DNA of 64,000 nucleotides. Source: Glycomyces xiaoerkulensis (GTDB taxonomy: Bacteria > Actinomycetota > Actinomycetes > Mycobacteriales > Micromonosporaceae). Below are positions 1 to 8,055 of this stretch, one piece after another. Below the pieces are notes generated by a model that was not told where the DNA came from, did no database searches, and was given only the letters and a program-made list of their open reading frames with translations. Both the position numbers and the translations under genes were made by a program. Each line of letters starts with the position of its first letter. Position 1 is the stretch's first letter. Where the stretch lies: NCBI RefSeq assembly GCF_002798405.1, contig NZ_PGGV01000016.1, positions 248,001 through 312,000 of the forward strand, written 5' to 3'.

Positions 1-1793
1 TCGTTCTGGATGGCGGTGGCGGCGGTGATCATCTTGAACGTCGACGAGGGCGGGTGCGGTGACTCGGGCCCGGCCTTGTCGATGCCGAAGCCGTCGTCGC
101 CGCCGTAGTAGCCGGCGACGCCGCCGGTGTCGGAGTCGATCGCGACCATCGCGTTGGTCATCGACGGGTCGTAGTCGTAGAGGGTGGCGTCCTCGTTGTC
201 GTTCTCGAACTGCCAGTAGCCGTCGTCGGTCTCGATCTTCGCGGCGTCGTTCGGCGATTCGACGACCTCGCCGTCTTCGTCGACGTAGTCGCCGTCGTCG
301 TTCGTCTCGAGCATGATCTCGCCGCGCGAGCCGGTCTGCTCCAGGGACTCCTGGATCTCCTCGTCGATGGTCAGGACGACCGAGTAGCCGCCTTCCTGGC
401 CCTCGCCGCCGTACAACTGCTCCTTGGCGATGCCGTAGCGGTCGTGGAGCTCGTCGAAGATGTAGCCGTCCTGCTCGTTGACGATGAACCCCAGCGGCGT
501 GTCGCCGCCCCAGGAGCCGCGGACCTCGAAGTCCTCGATGGGAGTGGGGAACTCGAACTCCTCGCGCTCGGACCGGCTGAGGTAGCCGGTCTCGACCATG
601 GAGTCCATGGTGTGGTTCCAGCGGGCCTCGGCGGCCGCGCCCTCGTCGTCGGCGATGAACGGGTCGTAGGCGCCGTTGGGCGATTTCACCTGCATGACGA
701 TGAACGCCGCCTCGGCGTGGTCGAGCTCGTCCAGCGGCTCGTCGAAGTAGACCTGGGCGGCGGCCTCGACGCCGGTGGCGCCGCGGCCGAAGTAGGCAAG
801 GTTGAGATAGAACATCAGGATCTCGTCCTTGCTGTACTCCTGCTCCAGCTTCATCGCCATGACCGCTTCGCGGGCCTTGCGGCCGTATGAGATGTCGTCG
901 CGGATCTCGGCGACCATGCCCGCGTACTGCTGGGTGATGGTCGAGGCGCCCTGGGTGTCGCCGCCGGTGACGTTGTTGACCAGCGCGCGCATCGTGCCCT
1001 GGTAGTCGACGCCGCCGTGGTCGTAGAACTTGCGGTCTTCGAGGCTCACCAGCGCCTGGGCGACGGTGTCGGGGATCTCGTCGGGGGAGTCGACAAGTTT
1101 GCGCAGGGTCTCGCCGTAGCCGCCGGCCTCGCTCGAGCCGTCGGCGTAGTAGAAGGTGCTGGACTCGCCGGCGCGGCGCACGTCCTGCGGCAGCGGCACC
1201 TCCTGGAAGAACCAGGCGCCGACGACGGTGATCGCGGCGACGAACACGACGGCGACGGCGATGAGGCCTGCGTAGATCTTCCGGCGGCGGCGCTTCTTCT
1301 TCAGCTTCTTGCGCTCGGCGAGGTCGTCCTCGCTCAGCGGGCCGGCTCCGGCGCGCCGCCTGCCGGCGGCCCGGCCGTGGCCGGGTCCGGCGGGGCTGAC
1401 CGGTTGCGGCTCGGGTTCGCCGAGGTCGATGGGGCGGGGGGATCCGACAGGGGCGCTGCCGGCGGCACCGCCCACGGAGGCCGAGCCGACCGAGGCGCGC
1501 CCGCCGCCGACCGACGCCGACCCTGAAGCCCGCCCGACCGAGGCGCTGCCGGAGGCCGGGCGGCCGTAGGCCCCGGGCCTGGCGGCGCCGGAGTGGGAGC
1601 CGTGGCGGGGCGGCTGCGGTTGCTGCGGTCCCCAGCCGTAGTCGGCGCCTCCCTGAGGCTGGTTCGGGGCGGCGCCCGGCGAGGCGGAGCCGCGCACCGA
1701 CGCGCTCCCGCGGGAACCTCCCCGAGGGGCGGCGTCGCCGAAGGGTCGTCCGTCCTCTGGGGGTGGAGTCGGACGATAACCGTAGTCGCTCAT
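1..1793 (-). CDS. ponA: Class A penicillin-binding protein, C-terminal part cut by window edge
   Basis: Bifunctional peptidoglycan synthase: a membrane-anchored GT51 glycosyltransferase polymerises lipid II and a transpeptidase cross-links the strands. The 597 visible residues start at ATG 1793. A cytoplasmic tail of about 170 residues is rich in Gly/Ser/Pro, with repeated GSASV-like units at about 80-118. A basic stretch and one membrane helix follow (about 173-195). GT51 motifs are clear: EDRKFYDHGG (catalytic Glu near 252), GASTITQQ, and RKAREAVMAMKLE followed by FGRGATGVEAAA. The transpeptidase SxxK motif (STFK, Ser near 584) lies right at the left edge; SxN and KTG would lie outside. Nearness to padR-ino1 matches ponA1-Rv0047c-ino1 of M. 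tuberculosis, so a PonA1-type protein is likely. Confidence 0.93.
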   Translation of the reverse strand, partial: MSDYGYRPTPPPEDGRPFGDAAPRGGSRGSASVRGSASPGAAPNQPQGGADYGWGPQQPQPPRHGSHSGAARPGAYGRPASGSASVGRASGSASVGGGRASVGSASVGGAAGSAPVGSPRPIDLGEPEPQPVSPAGPGHGRAAGRRRAGAGPLSEDDLAERKKLKKKRRRRKIYAGLIAVAVVFVAAITVVGAWFFQEVPLPQDVRRAGESSTFYYADGSSEAGGYGETLRKLVDSPDEIPDTVAQALVSLEDRKFYDHGGVDYQGTMRALVNNVTGGDTQGASTITQQYAGMVAEIRDDISYGRKAREAVMAMKLEQEYSKDEILMFYLNLAYFGRGATGVEAAAQVYFDEPLDELDHAEAAFIVMQVKSPNGAYDPFIADDEGAAAEARWNHTMDSMVETGYLSRSEREEFEFPTPIEDFEVRGSWGGDTPLGFIVNEQDGYIFDELHDRYGIAKEQLYGGEGQEGGYSVVLTIDEEIQESLEQTGSRGEIMLETNDDGDYVDEDGEVVESPNDAAKIETDDGYWQFENDNEDATLYDYDPSMTNAMVAIDSDTGGVAGYYGGDDGFGIDKAGPESPHPPSSTFKMITAATAIQN

Positions 1794-2059
1794 GCTCAAC
1801 CATCCACGTGATTTGCCAGGTTATGGCCGCACGCCAGCGTCACGGCGCTCGCGAGCCGCCAAACGGCTTCGCCTTGGTCCCGCGCCCAGCGTGGGGGTGC
1901 CCGGTCGCGGCGGCATTTTGTCGATCGGCGGTCGCCTTCGTTCGACGACCCGGTGTCCCGCAGTCTCGCACACGCCAGCCAGGAGAAACCCACCAGATCG
2001 GTTGATCCTGCCGAGCTTAGCGGATGAGAGCCGGCCTGAACAGGGTCTCGAGCCCGCCC

Positions 2060-2116
2060 TTGACGTGATTTGACCCCGTCGCTAAAGTATTCCTAGATGT
2101 ATCGGCTCGATACATC
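2060..2116 (+). promoter_or_regulatory. padR-ino1 promoter with PadR box
   Basis: A -35 TTGACG (2060-2065) and -10 TAAAGT (2083-2088) are separated by 17 bp, placing transcription start near 2095. Immediately downstream is a perfect inverted repeat with 9-bp arms, GATGTATCG (2096-2104) and CGATACATC (2108-2116), around a 3-bp centre. The ATGT...ACAT ends match the general operator form of PadR regulators. A repressor bound here would block initiation, so autoregulation of padR and co-control of ino1 is inferred. The leader to the padR start is about 130 nt. Confidence 0.7.
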
Positions 2117-2227
2117 GAACCGTCAGATCGATCCGCGATGCCGCCGCGAACACGCGGCATCGTACGGCCGACGAGCAGTCGGGCCCGACGGACGGCCCGC
2201 GGCTCACCCGTGGAAGGAGGGACGCCG

Positions 2228-2887
2228 ATGCTCGAGCTCGCCATCCTGGGGCTCCTGCACGAATCCCCCATGCACGGATACGAACTGCGGAAACGCCTGC
2301 TGTCCCTGTTGGGGGCCATCAGGGCCGCCTTCAGCTACGGCTCCCTTTACCCCACCCTCAAACGCATGCGTCAGCGCGGACTCATCGTCGAAGAGGTCCC
2401 AGGAGAGGGCACCGCAGAGAAACCGCTGCTCACCGGTCGCCGCGCCCGCAAGGTCTACCGACTGACCCCGGAGGGCAAGGAACACTTCGCCCAGCTCATG
2501 GCCGAAGCCGGCCCTGAGACCGCGGACGAGGCCCTCTTCGGGGTGCACTTCGCGTTCTTCTCCCGGACCGACCCGGCCACGCGCCTCCGCATCCTGGAGG
2601 CCCGCCGACGCAGGGTCGAAGAGCGCCGCGAGCGGATCCGCGAGGCCCTTGCCCGCACCGCCGAGCGACTCGACGCCTACGGGCTCGAACTGCAGCGGCA
2701 CGGGCTCGAGACCGCCGAGCGGGAAGTGCGGTGGCTCAACGAGCTCATCGCCTCGGAGCAGGAGGGCTATGCCACGGGGCGAAGCGAATTCGGCGACCGG
2801 CTGGCCGGCCGGCAGCGGCCCGTCCAGGCCGCCGCAGAGGATGAAGAACCAGGTAAACAAGACAAAGGAGGCATGCGCGATGGGTAA
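2228..2887 (+). CDS. PadR family transcriptional regulator
   Basis: Winged-helix regulator of 219 residues. The N-terminal domain begins [20 protein letters not shown] and continues through [17 protein letters not shown], the standard PadR recognition fold. The C-terminal half is a long charged helix-rich segment typical of PadR subfamily 1 dimerisation. ATG 2228 is chosen because AAGGAGG (2214-2220) precedes it at good spacing and the PadR homology starts there; a longer in-frame reading from 2138 has no such support. The stop overlaps the ino1 start by 8 nt, so the two genes are almost certainly co-transcribed. PadR next to ino1 is known in mycobacteria (Rv0047c/Rv0046c). The ligand is unknown. 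Confidence 0.9.
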   Translation: MLELAILGLLHESPMHGYELRKRLLSLLGAIRAAFSYGSLYPTLKRMRQRGLIVEEVPGEGTAEKPLLTGRRARKVYRLTPEGKEHFAQLMAEAGPETADEALFGVHFAFFSRTDPATRLRILEARRRRVEERRERIREALARTAERLDAYGLELQRHGLETAEREVRWLNELIASEQEGYATGRSEFGDRLAGRQRPVQAAAEDEEPGKQDKGGMRDG

Positions 2888-3950
2888 GCTACGCGTGGCC
2901 ATTGTCGGCGTGGGCAACTGCGCCTCGTCGCTCGTGCAAGGCGTCGAATACTACCGCGACGCCGCGGTCGAGGACCGGATCCCCGGCCTGATGCATGTGC
3001 AGTTCGGCGACTACCACGTGCGCGACGTCGAGTTCGCCGCGGCGTTCGACGTCGACGCCAAGAAGGTGGGACAGGACCTCTCCAGCGCGATCAACGCCTC
3101 GGAGAACAACACCATCCAGTTCGCCGAAGTCCCGCCGACCGGCGTGAGCGTCCAGCGCGGACCCACCCTGGACGGCCTGGGCCAGTACTACGAGGAGATG
3201 GTGACCGAGTCCTCCGAGTCGCCGGTCGACGTCGCGGCCGCCCTGCGCGAAGCCCAAGCCGACGTGCTCGTCTGCTACCTGCCGGTCGGGAGCGAGGAAG
3301 CCGCCAAGTTCTACGCCCAGGCCGCGATCGACGCCGGCTGCGCGTTCGTCAACGCCCTGCCGGTCTTCATCGCCTCCGACCCCGAGTGGGCCCGGAAATT
3401 CTCCGACGCCGGGCTCCCCATCGTCGGCGACGACATCAAGTCCCAGGTCGGGGCCACGATCGTCCACCGCGTGCTGGCCAAGCTGTTCGAGGACCGCGGG
3501 GTGCGGCTGGACCGCACCTACCAGCTCAACTTCGGCGGCAACATGGACTTCATGAACATGCTGGAGCGCAACCGCCTGGTCTCGAAGAAGGTCTCCAAGA
3601 CCCAGTCGGTGACCTCCCAGATCCCGCACGAGATGCAGGGCGCCGACGTCCACATCGGTCCATCGGACCACGTGCCGTGGCTGTCCGACCGCAAGTGGGC
3701 CTACATCCGCCTGGAGGGCACCACCTTCGGCGACGTACCGCTCAACGCGGAGGTCAAGTTGGAGGTGTGGGACTCGCCGAACTCGGCCGGGGTCATCATC
3801 GACGCCGTCCGCGCGGCGAAGATCGCCAGGGACCGCGGGATCGGCGGCCCGGTGCCGAGCGCCTCGAGCTACTTCATGAAGTCCCCGCCGGAGCAGTTCT
3901 CCGACGAGGACGCCCGCGTCGCCGTCAACGACTTCATCGAAGGCCGGTGA
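2880..3950 (+). CDS. ino1: Inositol-3-phosphate synthase
   Basis: NAD-dependent cyclisation of glucose-6-phosphate to 1L-myo-inositol-3-phosphate, the first committed step to phosphatidylinositol and mycothiol in actinomycetes. The protein has 356 residues, the usual length of the short prokaryotic Ino1. It starts [21 protein letters not shown] (Rossmann NAD-binding loop). Other family landmarks are [11 protein letters not shown], the [11 protein letters not shown] block and the C-terminal [11 protein letters not shown] segment. ATG 2880 follows AAAGGAGG and overlaps the end of padR, implying translational coupling. A strong hairpin terminator follows. Control by the upstream PadR is inferred from the shared promoter. 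Confidence 0.96.
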   Translation: MGKLRVAIVGVGNCASSLVQGVEYYRDAAVEDRIPGLMHVQFGDYHVRDVEFAAAFDVDAKKVGQDLSSAINASENNTIQFAEVPPTGVSVQRGPTLDGLGQYYEEMVTESSESPVDVAAALREAQADVLVCYLPVGSEEAAKFYAQAAIDAGCAFVNALPVFIASDPEWARKFSDAGLPIVGDDIKSQVGATIVHRVLAKLFEDRGVRLDRTYQLNFGGNMDFMNMLERNRLVSKKVSKTQSVTSQIPHEMQGADVHIGPSDHVPWLSDRKWAYIRLEGTTFGDVPLNAEVKLEVWDSPNSAGVIIDAVRAAKIARDRGIGGPVPSASSYFMKSPPEQFSDEDARVAVNDFIEGR

Positions 3951-3973
3951 CGGCGGCCCGACCGCTGCGAAAC

Positions 3974-4008
3974 GGGAGGCCCCGAGGGCGCGAACAACGG
4001 GGCCTCCC
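3974..4008 (+). terminator. Terminator after ino1
   Basis: Perfect 11-bp inverted repeat, GGGAGGCCCCG (3974-3984) and CGGGGCCTCCC (3998-4008), with a 13-nt loop, starting 24 nt after the ino1 stop. There is no long T-tract, which is common for actinobacterial hairpin terminators. Confidence 0.75.
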
Positions 4009-4037
4009 TCACCACCCTGTGGAGTTATCCTCGGACA

Positions 4038-5387
4038 ATGCGCACCGACGGACACGTCCGGACCCTCGCTGCGAACCGCCGCTTCCGCAAACTGCTGGCC
4101 GTGCGGCTGACCTCGCAGGCGGGCGACGGCATGTTCCAGGCGTCCCTGGCGCTCAGCGTCTTCTTCAACCCCGCCCTCGGTGACAGCACCGACCCGTTCG
4201 CCTACGCTGCCGCCGTCGCGCTCCTGCTCGGACCGTACTCGCTGCTGGGACCCTACGTCGGCGTCGTGCTCGACCGCTTCAGCCGCCGCCGCCTCATCGG
4301 CGGCGCCAACGTGCTCCGGGCCGCGCTGGTCGTCGTCGTGGCCCTGACCCTCCCCACCGGTCTGGACTGGACCTGGGTGCTGTGCGCGATGGTGGTGCTG
4401 GCGGCCAACCGCTTCGTCCTGGCCGGCCTGGGCGCCTCCCACCCGCACGTGGTCGACCCGCCCGAACTGGTCACCGCGAACTCGCTGGCCTCCACGCTCG
4501 GCGCGCTCGCCTACGGGCTCGGCCTGGCCACCACCGGCGTGGCGCGGCTGGTCGACTCCGGCATCTCCTACTCGATGCTGGCGCTGGCCGCGGGCGTCGG
4601 CTACCTGGTCTCGGCGACGCTGGTCTCGGCCGCGTTCGCCCGCTCCGAACTCGGGCCGGACGCCGAAGACACCGAGCGGACCGGCCTGTGGCGGGGCGTC
4701 GCGGCGACCACGGTCGGCATGCTCCAGGGCTTCAGGCACCTCTCCCGCCGCCGCGGCCCGGCGCTGATCATGGCCCTCCAGGGCACCCACCGGTTCCTGT
4801 ACGGCATCGTGTTCATCATCGCGATCGCGCTGTTCATGGGCTTCTTCTGGAACGTCGAGTCCGACCCGAGCCGGGCCACCACCATCAGTTGGCTGCTGGT
4901 ACTGGCCATCATGGGCAACCTCGGGGTGCTCGCCGCCGCCGTGGTCACGCCGCGGGCGACACGCGTATGGGGGCCCAAGAACTGGGCCGTGATGCTCATG
5001 GCCCTGTGCGCGGTGGTCGTGGCGGCCCTCGCCGGCACCATGAAACCGGTGATGTTCGCGGTCGCCGTGCTGCTGGTCAACATCGCCTCGCAGGGCATCA
5101 AGATCACCGTCGACACCAGCATCCAGCGCGGCGTCGAGGACCGATACCGGGGCCGGGTCTTCAGCGTCAACGACACCATCTACAACGTCGGCTACCTCGC
5201 GGGCCTGTTCGCCGCCGCCGTGGTCGTGCCGCCCGACGGCTATGCGCCCGGGGCGCTCGTGGGTGTGGCGGTCTCTTACGGCCTGATATGCGTCGCATAT
5301 GCGTACCTTGCGCGAGACGACGCACCGTACGATGCACAAGCATGGAGTCCAGCGGCAGCGGAGCCGAGACCGAGTACGAGCCAGTAG
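4038..5387 (+). CDS. Major facilitator superfamily transporter
   Basis: Integral membrane protein of 449 residues with about 12 hydrophobic helices. A motif-A-like loop, GVVLDRFSRRR, lies after the second helix, as in MFS exporters, and the central cytoplasmic segment is long and charged. The N-terminus (about 30 polar residues before the first helix) and total length are normal for the family. No substrate can be assigned. There is no clear Shine-Dalgarno sequence before ATG 4038, so the message may be leaderless. The 3' end overlaps the start of the next gene by 46 nt, suggesting co-transcription with the cyclophilin-like gene. Confidence 0.85.
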   Translation: MRTDGHVRTLAANRRFRKLLAVRLTSQAGDGMFQASLALSVFFNPALGDSTDPFAYAAAVALLLGPYSLLGPYVGVVLDRFSRRRLIGGANVLRAALVVVVALTLPTGLDWTWVLCAMVVLAANRFVLAGLGASHPHVVDPPELVTANSLASTLGALAYGLGLATTGVARLVDSGISYSMLALAAGVGYLVSATLVSAAFARSELGPDAEDTERTGLWRGVAATTVGMLQGFRHLSRRRGPALIMALQGTHRFLYGIVFIIAIALFMGFFWNVESDPSRATTISWLLVLAIMGNLGVLAAAVVTPRATRVWGPKNWAVMLMALCAVVVAALAGTMKPVMFAVAVLLVNIASQGIKITVDTSIQRGVEDRYRGRVFSVNDTIYNVGYLAGLFAAAVVVPPDGYAPGALVGVAVSYGLICVAYAYLARDDAPYDAQAWSPAAAEPRPSTSQ

Positions 5388-6256
5388 CCGCCAACCCCTA
5401 CGGCGGCACGCCCCCTTGGCAGCGCCGAGGAGGATGGAAACGCGGTCTGGCCGGGCTCGGCGCCCTCGCGCTCACCGCCGGATCGGTCGCCGGGGTCGCC
5501 TGGCTGGCCTTCCGCGACGACGGCGACGACGCCCCGGCCGCAGGAGAGGTCATCCACGAGCGGTGCGGTGTGGTCGAGGCCGGCGACGCCGAGCCGACGG
5601 TCGAGCCGCCGCGCCTCGACGAGCCCGCCGACCGCACGATCGTCACCATCGAGACCAGCCACGGCGACATCGACGTCATGCTGTGGGGCGACGTGGCCCC
5701 CTGCGGTGTCGCCGCCTTCCTGCACCTGGCCGAGGCCGGATACTACGACGTCCACGAATGCGACCGGCTCACCACCCGGCAGGAGAACCCGTACGCGATC
5801 CTGCGATGCGGCAGCCCCGCATACGACCCCGAATCGGACGGCACCTTCGGGCCCGGATGGCGACACCGCACCGAGGTCGGCATGGCCGGAGTCGACGTGG
5901 CGGACGTGCTAGCCCTGGTCACCGACGACAAGGGCGACGCCGGCAGCGCCTTCACGCTGATCCGCGGCCAAGCGGTCCCCACCGAAGGCGTGAGCGTCAT
6001 CGGTGGCGTCGTCGACGGCTTCGAAGTGCTCGACGAGCTCGCGGCCGTCCCCGGATCGACCGTCTACGACGGCGAACCGCCCCAGCCGGTCACCGTCTTC
6101 GGGATCACCATCGCCGAGGAATCCGACCTGCCGGCCGGCAACGACGGACCGCCCCCGGACGGCGAGCCGACCCCCGGCGGCGCGGGCGCCGACACCGAGA
6201 CGACCCCCGGGACCGACGACCCGACCACGCCGCCCAACGGCGCCGAACCGTCTTAA
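5342..6256 (+). CDS. Membrane-anchored cyclophilin-like protein, probably inactive
   Basis: 304 residues. A short cytoplasmic N-terminus is followed by one membrane helix (about 34-54), so the rest is predicted outside the membrane. From about 95 to 260 the sequence follows the cyclophilin fold: TIVTIETSHGDIDVMLWGDVAP, then FLHLAEAGYYDVHECDRL and IGGVVDGFEVLDELAAVPG near the end. The catalytic Arg equivalent is kept (DRL), but the FMxQ, second-Phe and WLDGxH positions are not recognisable. The C-terminal about 40 residues are Pro/Gly/Thr-rich. ATG 5342 lies inside the preceding MFS gene and lacks a strong ribosome-binding site, so the exact start is uncertain. It converges with the acyltransferase gene and overlaps it by 4 nt. 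Confidence 0.8.
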   Translation: MESSGSGAETEYEPVAANPYGGTPPWQRRGGWKRGLAGLGALALTAGSVAGVAWLAFRDDGDDAPAAGEVIHERCGVVEAGDAEPTVEPPRLDEPADRTIVTIETSHGDIDVMLWGDVAPCGVAAFLHLAEAGYYDVHECDRLTTRQENPYAILRCGSPAYDPESDGTFGPGWRHRTEVGMAGVDVADVLALVTDDKGDAGSAFTLIRGQAVPTEGVSVIGGVVDGFEVLDELAAVPGSTVYDGEPPQPVTVFGITIAEESDLPAGNDGPPPDGEPTPGGAGADTETTPGTDDPTTPPNGAEPS

Positions 6257-6969
6257 TCGGACTCGGGTTCGTCCTTGCCCGGCCGCTCGCGCTTGGCGTA
6301 CTTGTCGACGTACTCCTGACCGGTGAGCTGCCGGATGGCGTCCATGATCTCGTCGGTCACCGCCCGGATGATCACCCGGTCGTTCTCCATACCCGCATAG
6401 CGGCTGAAATCCAGCGGCCTGCCGATCCGCACGCCCACCGGTGCCACGCGCGGGCGCGACTCCCCGATCGGCAGCACCCGCTCGGTCCCGATCATCCCCA
6501 CCGGGACCACCGGCGCACCCGAGGCCAGCGCCAACCGCGCCACGCCCGGCTTGCCGCGGTAGAGCCGCCCGTCGGGCGAGCGCGTGCCTTCGGGGAAGAT
6601 CGCGAACACCCGGTCCTCCTCGAGCACCTTCAGCGACGGCTCCAGCGAGGCGGCGCTCCGGCGTCCACCGGAGCGGTCCACGGCCACCTGGCCGAGCGCC
6701 TTGACGGTCCTGGAGATGATCCGGCCCTTGACGCCCGCCCCGGTGAAGTACTCCATCTTCGCCATCGTGGCGATGTGGCGCTTGGTGGTGAGACCCAGGA
6801 AGTAGTGGTCGGCGACCGAAAGGTGGTTCGACGCCATGATGACGGGGCCGGTCTCGGGGATGTTCTGCTTGCCGTCGATCCAGGGCCGCCAGATGAGTTT
6901 GATCGTCGGGGCGGCCGTCCATTGCAGCGTCTTGTACAGCACCGTGTTCAGCTCTCCAGTGGTTCTCAC
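6253..6969 (-). CDS. 1-acyl-glycerol-3-phosphate acyltransferase (PlsC family)
   Basis: Transfers an acyl chain to lysophosphatidate or a related lysophospholipid at the cytoplasmic membrane. The 238-residue protein has the HxxxxD catalytic motif (NHLSVADHYF) and the substrate-binding FPEGTRS motif, plus the usual VPVGMIGTERV strand. Length fits single-domain PlsC proteins. The longest reading starts at GTG 6969 with no good ribosome-binding site; an in-frame GTG eight codons later, preceded by GGAGAG, is a credible alternative. The gene faces the cyclophilin-like gene tail to tail. Actinomycetes carry several PlsC paralogues, so the precise acceptor is unknown. Confidence 0.92.
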   Translation of the reverse strand: MRTTGELNTVLYKTLQWTAAPTIKLIWRPWIDGKQNIPETGPVIMASNHLSVADHYFLGLTTKRHIATMAKMEYFTGAGVKGRIISRTVKALGQVAVDRSGGRRSAASLEPSLKVLEEDRVFAIFPEGTRSPDGRLYRGKPGVARLALASGAPVVPVGMIGTERVLPIGESRPRVAPVGVRIGRPLDFSRYAGMENDRVIIRAVTDEIMDAIRQLTGQEYVDKYAKRERPGKDEPESD

Positions 6970-7055
6970 CCCGGCGGTGGGAAGGGTTGGTCGATATCCC
7001 GGGCACGCGGGCCTCGCCGAGAAAAGGCAGGCCGAGTCTATGGCATCGGCCGTGA

Positions 7056-7682
7056 CTACAGGTATTGACCTGGATGGTGATCGTGATCGTCGCCGCGTGC
7101 GGCGCGCTCGGCCATGATCGCCCTCAACTGAGGCGGAAGATCGTTGCCGCCCGAAGGCAGGGCCCGCATGTCGCCCTGCCGCATCTGGTCGAGCTGGAGA
7201 CGGGCCGCCATCTGCTGTGCCACCAGCGCGGCCTGGATGCCGTGGAACAGGCCCTCGAGCCAGCCGACCAACTGCGCCTGGGCGATGCGCAGCTCGGCCT
7301 CGGTGGGCGTCACGTCCTCGGTGAACGGCAGTGAGAGCCTTTCGAGCTCGTCGCGCAGCTCCGGAGCCAGGCCGGACTCGAGCTCGGAGATGGAGCGGGC
7401 GTGGATGTCGCGCAGGCGCTGGCGGCCGCGGTCGTCGAGCTCGGCGGCGCGGACCTCCTCGAGCAACTGCTTGATCATGGAGCCGACGCGCATCACCTTG
7501 GCGGGTTCGGCGACGAGCTTGGACGGGTCGGTCTCGGTCCCCTCCTGCCCGGCGGCCTCGAGCTGCCGTGCGGCCTCGTCGGCCGAGATCGGATTGCCCT
7601 CGGCGTCGACGATGAGCAACTCGTCGTCCGACTCGTGCTCGCTTCGCTCGTCGCGCTCCGGCTCGGTGTTCTCTTCGCTCAT
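7056..7682 (-). CDS. bpa: Bacterial proteasome activator Bpa/PafE
   Basis: ATP-independent ring-forming activator of the actinobacterial 20S proteasome. The protein has 208 residues: an acidic low-complexity N-terminus (about 1-50), then a helical core (IVDAEGNPISADEAARQLE onward, and LVGWLEGLFHGIQAALVAQQ), ending in GQYL. That C-terminal tetrapeptide is the known docking motif of PafE into the proteasome alpha-ring. ATG 7682 is chosen because family similarity begins there; a longer in-frame reading runs back over the tRNA gene and is not credible. The proteasome genes themselves are not in the window. Confidence 0.93.
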   Translation of the reverse strand: MSEENTEPERDERSEHESDDELLIVDAEGNPISADEAARQLEAAGQEGTETDPSKLVAEPAKVMRVGSMIKQLLEEVRAAELDDRGRQRLRDIHARSISELESGLAPELRDELERLSLPFTEDVTPTEAELRIAQAQLVGWLEGLFHGIQAALVAQQMAARLQLDQMRQGDMRALPSGGNDLPPQLRAIMAERAARGDDHDHHPGQYL

Positions 7683-7808
7683 CGTCTGACGCGTCCCCAA
7701 AGTCGTCTCGGCGTGTACTGCTCCCTCTCCCCCGAGCCTAACGCGGAAGCGAACGGCATTGGTCCCTCCGGGAGGTGCGAACGCCCAGGGGAGGGCACGA
7801 ACATACAA

Positions 7809-7837
7809 AAAGCCCGGTGGTCGAACCACCGGGCTTT
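7809..7837 (-). terminator. Terminator after tRNA-Leu
   Basis: Perfect 13-bp stem, AAAGCCCGGTGGT (7809-7821) and ACCACCGGGCTTT (7825-7837), with a 3-nt loop. On the minus strand it is followed by a T-run (TTTTTG), so it terminates the tRNA transcript 7 nt beyond the mature 3' end and separates it from bpa. Confidence 0.9.
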
Positions 7838-7843
7838 GGGCGG

Positions 7844-7926
7844 TGCGCGAGGTGGGAGTTGAACCCACACGTCCTTTCGGACACTGGCACCTGAAGCCAG
7901 CGCGTCTGCCATTCCGCCACTCGCGC
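7844..7926 (-). tRNA. tRNA-Leu (anticodon CAG)
   Basis: An 83-nt class II tRNA read on the minus strand. The acceptor stem GCGCGAG pairs with CTCGCGC, with A as discriminator. The anticodon stem CTGGC/GCCAG holds loop TTCAGGT; anticodon CAG lies at 7891-7893. The extended variable arm GTCC-GAAA-GGAC is typical of tRNA-Leu. The T arm is GTGGG-TTCAACT-CCCAC. CCA is not encoded. A minus-strand -10-like TAGTAT lies at 7995-8000. Confidence 0.96.
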
Positions 7927-8055
7927 CCGCGAGCGGCGGACCTGAGAACCCAGGCGCCACTCGCGTTGAGTACGTCGGCGATGCCGACGCGACGATACTA
8001 CCCTGTCCCGTCCGCAGGTGGCGAGCGGGTATTGCCCGGGTTGAGCGCTGCGCCA

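Noticed and set aside
2889-5339. Long minus-strand frame over ino1 and the MFS gene
   Set aside because: High-GC shadow: His/Gly/Asp-rich translation without family similarity, while the plus strand has two clear genes.
7927-7970. CGCGAGTGGCG upstream of tRNA-Leu repeats the tRNA 5' end, suggesting an attachment site
   Set aside because: Integrases normally use tRNA 3' halves, the repeat is only 11 nt, and no integrase or foreign island is present.
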